A DNA stretch of 64,000 nt from Sceloporus undulatus (lineage: Eukaryota > Chordata > Lepidosauria > Squamata > Phrynosomatidae), in NCBI RefSeq assembly GCF_019175285.1, contig NC_056523.1:124948305-125012304 (forward strand). The letters run 5' to 3'. Numbering within the stretch: the first letter of the stretch is position 1; every line of letters begins with the position of its first letter. The translations under genes and the position numbers were made by a program. This document shows positions 1-12,200 of the stretch, in pieces. The notes beneath the pieces were generated by a model that did no database searches, was not told where the DNA came from, and was given only the letters and a program-made list of their open reading frames with translations.

Positions 1-69
1 ACCTCATCTTCTCTTTTCAGATTTCTTAAGTCTCATGCTTCTTTTTATTTTTCTCCTTTCTGTTTTCAG

Positions 70-213
70 ATATAGATGAGTGTATTACAAGCCCTTGTGA
101 TCAAACTGCCAAGTGCGAAAATTACCCAGGGAAATACCAGTGTATCTGTCCAACAGGGCAATTTGAATATAATGATGCTGTCCATGGAGGCAAAAATGCA
201 GTAAAATGCAAAG
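70..213 (+). CDS. ADGRE5: ADGRE5 exon: calcium-binding EGF-like module
   Basis: This phase-1 exon of 144 bases follows a TTTTCAG acceptor and ends at donor GTAAAT. It starts with DIDEC (the first base comes from the previous exon) and carries six cysteines in the pattern of a calcium-binding EGF module. The leading D-D-E residues are those used for calcium. It is the last EGF module before the stalk; in this family such modules each occupy one phase-1 exon and bind extracellular ligands. Confidence 0.92.
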
Positions 214-3200
214 GTAAATTCTGATGGAGAAGGTTGTAAAAGTGTGTTGGGGGGATGTTCTAAAGGTAGGAGTCTAACTGCAGAAGGCTGTACAGAATAA
301 TAAATGTAAACCTGGGGTTTAAAGCCATGGGTGTGCATCGATATTTACATGCAAGCTACTCGATCTAGAATAACAGGCACATACATTGACTTCCTCTGCT
401 TCCTTTTATCTCACACTGCTATTTGGTTCATAAATGTTCTAATAAAATTAAATCTACACAAGACAGAAAAGAGTAGGAAACGTTCTATTGATTGCCTCAA
501 TAAACCAAAAACGCTTACCTCGACTGGCTTGTTTCAATGGCTCCCTGCATGCAAAGACAATTTGATTCCAGATGTGTTAACAGTGATCATTTGCTGCTCA
601 GGCTACATCTAACTAGGCTACCCAGGTGTGTTATTTCTCTTACAACCACCATTGAAGGTTCATCTCCACAGGAGCAGCTACTTTCCACTCCCTTGGAATT
701 CTGGTTTGACAGCTTCCTCTTCCAGTTTGAGTGACTAACAACAATTAACCCCCCTCTGTTTCTGCTTCATTCAGATTGTTCTTGGATTAGGAGCCCTGTT
801 TTCCCATGCACCTGAAGTCCAGGCAATTTTGGGTCTGTATTGGTCTATATGGGGGAAACTGGGGGAGCTGTATGAGCAGGCCTGGACAGTTGGCTGATGT
901 CATTGGGTCCCTCCGTGGGTATCCCAAAGAAAGGTGCACTTTGCCAGCACACTTCCCACAATCCAAAAATGTATGTGGCAGTGCTCACTCACCATCAGAG
1001 TGAGACCTTACTGCGCTACACAGAAATTAGACTTTGTGAAAAGTTAATTTTTGGATTACAGCTCCCAGAATCTCTCAGTCAGCATGGCCAGTAGCCATGT
1101 TGGCTGGGGGATTCAAGGTATTATACTCTTATGAAGGTAATGTTCCTAAATTCTGACACAGCTCCCAGGCCTTCTTGGTGCTTAAAAATATTTGATTCTG
1201 TTCCTACCTCTGAATCATGTAAAACTATGGAGAAAAAAAGCCTCCAGAGCTGTGGTTAGCATATGAAATGTTATGAAAACAGCATGTGCAAGTGGTCCTG
1301 AATTGTTGTAGTCTAAATTTGACATCTTAATACAGATGCATATCATTAAAATATGAAAATAATTTTCAAATTGCAAAGAACAAAAGATTTTTATCTTGCT
1401 TTTGCAAAAGAACTCACAGCTGAATGCATCATCCCCTCCTCATTGTGTTCTCACAACATCCAGGTTAGGATGAGAGTGACTACACAGAAGTCAAGTAAAG
1501 AACACTATGGCTTAGTGCAGATTTGCAGCTGGTTCTCTTAGAATTTAAAAACCTGCATATGGCTGAGTGTACCTACAGCACCATCCAGGGGCAAAAGCCA
1601 TTCCTCTTCCTCCCACCTCCCTGGATGCTCAATGACAGCTCATGGTTGTGGTGGGGAATTACAGGTGATTACTGTTTGGATGCAGGGCTGCACCTGGTGA
1701 GATTTTGGCTGTCCCTGAGCACCTGGAGAAGGACGTGCAGCCTTCACTACCAGCACAAGGCTTTTACTTCACCTCCAGATGCTCAAGGTCAGCCAGAATG
1801 TGACTAGGTGCAAATGCCACAGGAATCGGTGTGGGATGGAGCTATACCTGGGAGCCTCCAGTTGGTGTTGCACACTAGCACAAGGAGTATTGCACAAGAG
1901 GCACTGCCTCCTTCCTCAACATCCTGAAAATTTCATATGCAGGTGCATCTGTATATGTAATCAAGGAGTTTCTAATCAGAGGCACAGACCATCTCATTCC
2001 CCTCCCCTAATAGATCTAATGTAGGACTTCTTGAACCCAAATACCCCACATCAGAATGCAGCCTTCGAGCCACTGGTCCATGGTAAATCTTATATGTGTC
2101 ATGCTAATTCCTCCATATTCTGTTATTCCTGCTCAGAAAGGAACTGCTGGAGCTGTTGTGGGTATTCCAGATTAAGAAAAATGTAAAGTGCTTTGGCTGT
2201 TTTTTCTTAAAAGAAAAATGGGCTAATACTTTCTAATTGCTTTACTTTTTATTTCCATAGCAATCAGCATTCCAATACCTTCAAGGAATAATTGCTCAAA
2301 TGGACAGGTGAGTCCCAAACACTGGAGCTCAGAGATATCTGTCGGGGATGCTTTGATTTAGAGTTCCTGCATGGCAGAGGGTTGGACTGGATGGCCCTTG
2401 TGGTCTCTTCCAACTCTATGTTTCTATGATTCAAGACCAAATAAAAATCATGGCATAGGTTAAGGGTGCAGTGCTAAGCTCCAGCTAAGGTTGGCTGAGG
2501 GTCATAGGAAGTGGCACAAGAGCTGTCAAGCTGGGATAGAGGGATCTCCACTCTGCAAGGGCCCATTACATCTGTGGAAAGGTTTGTGGGATAAGTACTG
2601 TAGTGGGAATCCTGCACTAGTACAGGATGTTTCGTACAGGGGTAATGTAAATAATTTTGTTTTGCAACTTAGAAGCCTGGAAACTTGTTGAGATTCTCAA
2701 GTTGCTAAGTTCGGGCATGCTCTATTTTGCTAAAGATATATAAAATTTATATATACTCTCTGTATTTATGCTGCTCACTTCTAGAAAATAGGCACAGCCC
2801 TGCTTTATTTGTTCCATAAAGCAGTGCTACTCAAAGTCATGGTCTGTGGCCCAGGGCAGTCCACAGCAAATTCCAGAAAAGAAAGAGTTGCAGCCATATG
2901 GTACAGGCCCGTAGCACATTAAGGGACAAAAAACTTGCTGGTGTCCCACATCAGATAGCTTGAAAATCATGTACAGCTGATTAGAACTTGTTTTCTTGAA
3001 ATTTCCCACTAAAAGATTATTATCTCTTTTCTGAGCTGTGGAAGCTGCCTATAGTACACTAGCAATCCAAAGGCTGTCTGCCTCAAATGATGTGTTACAG
3101 TTCATCTCTGTGTTATGTAGCAACGGAAGCAAAATATTCACAAACTTGGCTTCCCAGAAAACAAGCTTTCAGCTTACTGAAAATAGGAATCTTTAAATTA

Positions 3201-6200
3201 CTGTTGTAGAACATAGGAACTGTTTTGAGTTTCCCTATTAAATATTTCAGCACAAAATAGTTGTAACTGGGTCTTCTGTGCATATAACTGGACAACAGCC
3301 AGGCATTTTCATTTCAAGTTCAACTCTCCATGATTCCTACACCCCCTTTCCTGTTGTTCAGCCCACAGTACCAGCCCTTCACATCTTTCCTTCCATTGTG
3401 AACAATGGAGGAACGGGATGTGATGGTGGAATTTGGATTAGGACCATGGTGAGAACCAAGCCCTAAAGGTCCTCTCTCTAGTGCTGTGGTCCCAGTGCAG
3501 ATCAGCTCCCCTCACTGTTTGCTTTTTAAAAAAATTTAGCATGCCAGGGCTAAAGAATTGGTTAGCGTCCCATCTGATTTGTCCCTTAGGCTTTTAAACA
3601 AGTACAGCTGAGACCATTCTTACTCTCATCTTCTCACCCCTCCATCTCCACCCAATGGAGGTTTGGGGGAATTGTTTTGCAGATTTTCCTCTGTAACTTT
3701 ACAACACAGTTGAGAAGTCTCTACAGTTCATCTCTGAGTAGGCATACTTCTGGGAAGGGAGAGGAGCTTCTGAAGGTATGTTTCACCTTGCGACTTTGTT
3801 TCTTCTCTCTATTCACTCACAAAGGCTTTTGTTCCAAAGGTCAGAGCTTCTAGGATTAGAAGAATGTGCTGCTCATTAAAATCTGCAGGGACAGAGGCCA
3901 GCAGGTGGCACCTTCTAGCCAGGTCCTTCCCCTGCTCTGTGTGTTCCCCCCTGCTATCACAGTCCTTCCACACACACAAACACAAACACCCTCATTTTAA
4001 GAGAAAAAGGACATCATGTAGTTCAGGTTGGAAAAACACACAGCAGTGAGCTGTATCCAACAGCATTCCTATGGTATGTCCCCATAATGCATGTTGCCTA
4101 TCATACAGTTCGAATCATCAATTTCCTGGGATGCACACTAGAGCTTGGGTCCATGCAAAACTATACTGGACTTTAAATAGTCTCCTGTCTGTTACCTCTG
4201 AACAATGAGCGGACATAAAAGGAGGAAAAGCTTGTGCGTTGGCCAGGAACACACACATCTATGGTGTCAAGCGCTTGGACTGAACTTGAGAATTTGAATG
4301 TAGCATTTGAAGTGGAAGTTTTCCATCCCTGTTTCCTGCCTCTATAAAGTAAATGGCAGAAAGATACATTACAAAGCACCCAGTTATACTTTCCATACCA
4401 CAGCAAAGTAATTTGCATCTGAAGCATTCTGGATTTAAAAGTTGTGTTAGCACCATTAGAAATAGTTGCAATTCAGCTGGCTGCTTTTCAGTGAAGAAGG
4501 TTCAGTAAAGGGTCCAATAAGAATAATATTTAAAACCACCATTATTATAAAGTTTTTTTAAAAAAAATACAGTTACAAAGTTTACTATTAGACATGTAAA
4601 GTTTTTCTGTTTCTTACACACACACTGCTTTGATCCACCTTTCTCTGATGTGTGTGTATGTGTGTGCACACTTTCAAGTTGCCTTTTGACTTATGGGGAC
4701 CCCATGAATTTCATAGGGCTTTCGTAGGTGAACATTCAGAGGTAGTTTTGCCAGTTCCTTCCTCTGAAATATAACCTACAGCACCTGGTATTCCTTGGTG
4801 GCTTCCTATCCAGGGCTGATCCTCCTTTGTTTCCAAGATCTGGTGGGACCTAGTGCCTTTAAGATATTCAGACCCTTGAAGAAAGTTGCCAAGAAAATCC
4901 TATGATAGGTTTGCCTTAGGCTCACCATAAGTCAAAAAGGACTTGGAAGAACATGACAACAACATCCCCCTTAATACCCTGCCTCAGCTGTTTTTCATTT
5001 GCGTCCTGCACCCTCTCCCCACAAAACCCACCTTTCACTGTGTCTAGATTTACAGATTTTTCCATCCTTTCTCCATCTGTCAGCACAAAGAATTGCATTT
5101 GTACAATTTTGGCAAGTTCAAGTCTGATTACTGGGCTGAATTTGATCAAGCACAGCTGTGATAAATACTGTCTCTAGGGGTTCGGGATGATGATGGAGCC
5201 GGGAGTCAAAAACCATAGAAGCTCAATGCATTTCAGCAGGAAAAACTTAAATATTAGTTAATATATAAATTACTATTAAAGACAATTGTCAGAAATTTGT
5301 TCATAAAATGACAGAAGGACACACACAGAGATGCACACTTATTTAAAAAGTGAACTGTAACCAAAATGTGTGCCATTGTTTTAAACAGCATCTCATATTT
5401 CTTGTAATGCAGGAACCTGATGGGCCAATAACTCAGAAAATGTGCATAACACATATGGTTATCAGGAAGGTGTAGGGACATACGGTACTATACCTATGGA
5501 TGCAACAGTGTGTGATCTTTCTATTTATACATATCTTCTTCTGTCAGGCAAAGTGCTTCAGGCAGGGCTCTGTTAACAGATCTTTTAACATTCAGATATA
5601 AATTACAGTTGCAACCTATTGTAACCACACAAGAAGCCAAGGTGCCTGTAATACAGTTTCTTTTCCTCTCATTGGAAATTTAAAATGCACATTTTGTTCC
5701 AAATGCAAGAGCAATGAGATCACTATCTACATGCTATTCATAGTTTACAATTGTTAAACATTTTTTGGGTGCAGTCCTAAAAAAGCTTATAAGGTTGTAA
5801 ATATAGCTGAAAGTGATGGGGTATACCTCCAAGTAACTGTGCTTTGATTAGAGTGCTACCGTACAAACTATTTCCTAATTCTCACCTTGCCTCCATTTGG
5901 TTTTCTTTGCCATCAGAAAAGCTGAAAACGACTTTCTTTTAACAGAAGAAGAAGGTATTACAGTTCAGCTGAAAGGTTCTGAGGCAGGTGTGAGCACACA
6001 AACTGAATAGTACTTTTGTTATTAGCATTCTTGCACCATTCACCCTCTCAGCCCTAATTGCCCCAGAGACAGAGTTTACACTGCAGTGCATTGTCTCAAA
6101 GCAGCACCAAACACTTCCATATACTCAAGAACCAACCTATCTTTTAATTTCACACACTCTCTCTGCTCACAAAGGCTGGTTTTCATTCTCAGGAATTCTG

Positions 6201-9200
6201 ATGACAGGTGACAAATTAGAGTCAGTATTTTTCTGGGGTGCCTGAGAATCATGCTAAATATGACTAGCATGTATTTAGAAGCGCTGCTCCCTCAAATTGT
6301 AAAAAAAAAAATGTCTGTTTGACATAGCATGTCTTGTCCTCAGCTATGTATCTTGCATTCAGATTGCTTTGGTTTGTGACTGATCATTGGAAAATAAGCA
6401 TGGATTAAATGGGCAAATCTGATTGCTGAGTCATGTATTCCTTTGAAAACCTCCATGTGGGGAGAAAACTGTGTTAATTGCAGGGAATATGCCTTCCCCA
6501 TAACACCTTTTTTTGAACCTGAGCAATTGGACTATGTGGTGTAGTTTCTCATTTGAGCACTGGTGACATCTTATCCTCCACTGCAGGGACTTCTGGCTCT
6601 ATTGGATGATTTAATAAGTAAAATGGAAACTATGAGCAAGGAACAAAGGCACCATGTGGCATCTGAGATGATGAAATTAGTAGAGGACTTCCTCAGACAT
6701 TTGGCATTCATCCTTCCCAGTGGACTCAGTACTATGTCCAGCAAAGCCACAGGTGAGTGGACAAGGGGATCTTAAGCTTTTCTGCTGGCAGAAATGGGGC
6801 AAAAACTTCATTACTGCAACAGCTACCTTATACATATCACTGTCAGTGAGGAGGTGGGAGCCTAATACTGGTAGACTGGAAATAAATCTGGTGTTGATAT
6901 TTTTTAAACTCCCTAACATGGTGTAGTGGTCTGAACATTGGACTGTGACCCTGTACACCAGGGTTCAAATCCCAGCTCAGCCATGTAAACCCACTGGGTG
7001 ACATTGAGCAAGTCACACTCTCTCAGCCTCAGAAGATGTCAGTGGCAGACAAACCCCCTCTGAAGAAACTTTCCAAGAAAACCCCATTATAGGTTCATTT
7101 TAGGGTCACCATAAATTGGATGCAACTTGAAGGCACACAACAACAAAGCTCTAAGTTATTGCATATAGAATTCCTCCCATTCTAGAAGAGACCATAATGG
7201 AGTAACCACAAAATCTTGTAGAGGGTGATACTTGATCCAGGGGTGCTGCCCCCAGCCCTTTTTGGGCTCAGTGTCAACCTTGGCCTGAGGTTTTGTTTTG
7301 TTTTGTTCCCTTTCATTCCAGAGCTGGCTATGGAGATCAGAGGAGCTGGGAGTCAGAACTGGAGCCCAGCCCAGCTGTTGCAAAGTAAGACACAGATGGA
7401 GCTAAACTGGGAAGCGGCAAGCAAAGGAGAGGAAGGTAAAGAACCCTTTCCTGTTGCAAAGGAGGGGCATTTGGGCACAGCCATAAGCTGCAGCACAGTG
7501 CTTTCAGCAGCCAGGAATATCTAGGAAGGGCGCACAAAGGGGCAGAGGCAGAGCTTCTCTCTTGGGACAGAGCTTCAAGGCTGGATTTTTGGTGTAAAGC
7601 AAGGGGGCAGAACCTGTTGTTATTGTTAACCTCTTGAGACTTTGCATGCTGATAGTGGAGGAGGCTGGATCCCCAAATAGTCCTCCTTTCCTCTCCCTCT
7701 GCCACCCTTTCCTCTCATTTTCTTTCTGCCTTTCCCTTCCTTCCCCCACAACTTCTTTCCTCTCCACCCAGAGTGTGTCCATAGGATCTAGATGTTCTTG
7801 CCAGGGGTATGAACACCTGGAGCCCTCCCCACCCTTCTTCCTTCACTCTCATCTGGTTTGGTCACCTCTTTCTCTGGTTTCCACTCTCACCATTTTTACC
7901 TGCTTGTCTCTTCCTAAGTCCCAAAAATGGGCCTGGGCCATGACTTGCCCACATCTGCTGTAATGGAACAGCTCCCCTGATGTCAAGGTACAGATGTGTG
8001 TAAGGCGAGAGAGAGGCTTGGGAGCATTTCCCTCTGAAGCTTGCTTGGGAAGTATGTGTTGGAAAAACTAAAATATCAGGTACTCAATGAAGGGTGTAAA
8101 AGAAAAGTAGTGAATAGATAGCTGCTGACAAAGAACACCAAGGTAGAGATTGTCCCCACCCCCACCCCCGCATACTATCACACAGAAAGACATGCTCACA
8201 TTCAAGCAAATCTAGCAGTCTTCTTCAGAACTGCTTTTATGAAGCTTGGAAAAGTTACTTTTAGGAATATGGGAGTTACAATCCAAAAATATCTTTGCCA
8301 AAGTCTGAAGAAAGTCAGAACAGAAGGGGAGTGGGTGAGACTGGGGGCAGTATGCACTGAGAGCCAGTGTGATATAGTGGTTTTGAGTGTTGGACCATGA
8401 CTCTGGAGATCAGGATTTGATTTCCTACTTGGCCATGGAAATCCACTGGGTGACCTTGGGCAAGTCACAAGCTCTGAACCCCAGAAAACTCTGTGATAGG
8501 TTCACCTTAGGGTTTCCATACATTGGAAACAACTTGAAGGCATACAACAACAACAGTGCATTGAGTTGCACAAGGGTGTGAGTCAGCAGGGATTCTAGGA
8601 GGGAAACTGGAAAAATTGCCTGTGCAGCAAGGAAATCTGCACTCCCCGTGTCTTTGCTCTCAGAAAGCAGGGCATTCAAAAAATAGTCACTCACCATCCT
8701 CCACCACCTCCTTCTTGAGGCTAGGACTAGTGTGGTTGCTATCCCTTGATTCTTCATCCTCCACTCCTCCTCCTCATGTGATGGGGGAGGTTTGGAAGTG
8801 CTGCGCCACCACCCTGCTCTTTTTTCTTCTGCTCCTTCTCTTCAGGTGGGAGAGGGAGTCTGGTTACTTGTGAGACTGGACATCTGAGCTGTTGTGCATA
8901 CCAGCAGTTGTTGGGGGTGAGCAGTGTTTCCCTTTCCACCTCAGTGCCTGTTGAATGCCTTAATAGGATTGCAGTCTGGTCCAGAAAGATGGCACTTATG
9001 TTCTTAAGAACCACATAAGGTCTGTCTTCATTAATATTTTTCCAAAGCCTGTGTAGCATTCAGCACTGCAATATAGTAGAATGGGCTGAACCAAAACAGT
9101 GGGGTGGGATTCACCTTTCTAAATGTTCTCCATCTCCAGTATGAAACAGTTCCTGAAATTTAAAAAAAAAAAATCACTTATAAGGGGAGAGGCTCCTGCA

Positions 9201-12200
9201 CAATAGAGCAGGAACCTGTTCACACTACAGAATTATAGCACTATGATTCCACTTTAACTGGTATGGTTACATCCCATGGAATCCTGGGATTAACAGTTTA
9301 GAAAGAGACATTTAGCTCCTCTGGTGCCCCAATCAAACTACAAACCCCAGGACTCCATAGGACAGGACCATGGCAATCAAAGTGGAATCATAGCACTATA
9401 ATTGCATAGTGTGAATGGTCCCCAGGTTTTTATGTTCTATCATGCAAGCCCCAGTTTTTAGGGAGCCACTGAATTGTTGACTTTCATCTTTTCAGCCTTC
9501 AACATGGTTGGCCTGCTCACATACCAGGGCTTGGAGTCTGTGCTTTTTGATGCTGACATTGAAGGGAAAGAATGGGAGCAATTTGAAAAATCACCACAGT
9601 GGGCACAGATGGTGGGCAAGCCCAGCTACAAAGTACTGTCCCTGGTGACAGCTGCTTTTGTAGGTCACAATGAGACTGAGCTGTTGACCTCCCCTGTTAA
9701 TATCACCTTCAACCATGAACAACCGGTGAGTAACTCATATTCTCACTGTACCATTTCTACCACTGCAACCTTGCCCTTTTTCACAAGGAAGAAATGTCCT
9801 AGGTGGTCACCTGTCTTAGTGATCCACATTAGGGATGATGAGGCCAGCCCTTCCCAGAGAATGGCAAAATTGCTTGATTGGACTACAGCTCCTAGAACCT
9901 TCTGGGTGACATAGGCAGTCTTTGATGCAACTGTAGTCTAGAAGATTAACTTTTTCTAGACTTCATCTCTCCTTCCCCACTTTCTGTGTACACATATGCC
10001 CAGTATGTCTTTCTACCTTTTTTTTATAAGGAGCAACTAAGCATAAATCCTGCTCCCCTTCTCTGACACCTTCAGCTACCTCAAAACCTCCAGCCTGAGA
10101 TTGTTTATTTTCCCCTATAAGTCAAAGGAGTCAAAGGTGATTTGCGCTTTCTGGAAGCCTGTCAACAACGGTGGCCTGTGGTCTGAAGAAGGCTGTACCC
10201 GCTTGAATTCCAGCACAGCTACAAGTACGCACTGCCAGTGCACACATCTGACCAGCTTTGCAGTTCTCATGGCCTTCTATGATGTGGAGGTGAGCCTCCA
10301 AGGGGACAGTAGGACGGATTGGTGCTTCTTTACTTACCCATTGATTGTTGGTACTGAGTTGACCAGAAAGGAACTCTCCTGTAAAATGGTGCTACTCAAA
10401 GTGGTGTTCCACAGACCGGTACTAGCTCCTTGTGAGTTTCCAGGAAAGAAAGAAATGGTTGTAGCCAATGAGCATAAATAGGAAGCCAGACCCTGGCACA
10501 GTGAGGGGTAGGGGAGGAGAACTGCCAGTTCCTAACCACAAATAACCTGAGAAGCATGGATTAAAAGTTTTGACACAAGTCTGAGAGATTATGATCTGTA
10601 GCAGAAGCAGGGAATGAGATCAGACATTAGAAGGAAGTAGAGCTTGGAGAAGTTACTTTTTTGGACCTCGGCTAATTAATTCCCCCACACTGGTCTGAAA
10701 AAGAAACTTTTCCAAAAGGTGTAAGGATATGACAAAAGCGTATACATGATTGCCTTGATTTCCCAAGGAGCAACCACGTTAGTCTTTGGCAACAAAAGCA
10801 ACAAAGGAGTCTATTGGCCCCTTGCAGACTAACAAGTTGCATTTAGCATATGGTTTTGTAGACTCTAGCCTGTATTCTGCACTGCTTTGGTGGCTGTGTA
10901 GTTTCTCTGCATATGTGATGCATGATTTCCTGTCTGGAAATATTTTTGGCATATGTGTGAAAAATAAGTTGTGTGATTCATTTCTGTGCAAGTATAATAT
11001 TTGAAGGAGCATTTAATGAGCTTGCTCTGCAAGGAGGGATACATGTTTCTTCTTTAAAATGCTGTTCTGGGGTCATGAATAGTGGATGCATGTCAGTGAG
11101 GAAGGGCTTTTTGACAGACCTGGTAAAGTCAGCCATGAGCTTAATCGGGCATCTCTTGGAGCCCATGAAGCTAGTCAGTCATGGAAAGTGGCATAATCAA
11201 AGTGGACTGCCCAAAGGGCAGGGAATGCTTCATCATATTCAGCCTAGGAATTGAGGGCTCAGCACATTGCTTAAGCCCTACTAGTCAGCTGTTGGAATAG
11301 AAGTCCCATCAAAGTTTCCAGGAACAAAACCCTGACTTCCGTACTGCCTTCTCCCATAGCCATAGTTATCTCCTAGCAATTGTGGGGACTGGAGTTATAG
11401 TCAGACCTTTCAGCTCTTGATTCCCTGAGTCTACTCCTGGGAGATTCTTTTGCAAGCTGATTATGACCAACCTTCTGCTAAGATATGGCTTACATTGGCA
11501 TGCCTTAACCATTTGTCCTTGTGGCAGAATTGGGGCCTGGATGTCATCACCAAAATTGGGCTCGTCATCTCTCTGGTCTGCCTCTTCTTCTCCATCCTCA
11601 CCTTCCTGTTCTGTCGCACCATCCGAGGCATTCGCACCACCATCCACCTGCACCTGTGCCTGGCACTCTTTGCTGCCTACGTCATCTTCCTGCTGGGAGC
11701 CGGGAACCATAGCAACATGGTAACTACCTGGGGTGCACCATTAAAATGCACTTAGTGGGGAGGCATTTTAGAGGAAACAGCTTGGAGGAACGATGAACAG
11801 AACTCCAGGATTTTTCTGTACCCTTTGTACTAATAGGATAAACACCCAGCTTCTGACGCAAGGCACCAACCATGGCAGGCTCTAAGGTGGCATCTGTAGA
11901 GTACAGTTGCAGCTGACAGAATTGCATAGACATCTTTCAGGATGGCAATGTATCTAGAAAGGACTGAGGAACTGGTGGCTACAGCAGATTGTAAGCTGCA
12001 GCAACACATTGGGGGTGTTCTCACTGGCTTATACTCCGTGTTACAAATCGAATCCAAGGTATAGTGTTCCTATTAGAAACCGAATTAACTCTAGAACAGT
12101 TCCAGAGTAACCCGCAATCGTTCCCACTAAAATCCGAATCGTAAAGTGGATTTTTATTTAATCCGTGTTAATGGCGTATAATCCGGGTTAAAAAAATAGA

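Larger units (their letters stand above)
2308..6586. other. ADGRE5 intron with CR1, hAT-like and SINE fragments
   Basis: Apart from the repeat fragments listed separately (about 2345-2445, 2815-2960 and 4665-4975) I see nothing genic. The remaining sequence is AT-rich and unstructured. Confidence 0.5.
7436..9495. other. ADGRE5 intron
   Basis: Contains a polypyrimidine-rich tract (about 7680-7770), a SINE and a MITE listed separately. The overlapping frames near 7337-7963 have low-complexity Pro/Leu/Ser content and are not genes. Confidence 0.5.

Noticed and set aside
7337-7963. Frames of 92-122 codons around the ADGRE5 7322 exon
   Set aside because: Antisense or other-frame shadows of the exon and of a polypyrimidine tract.
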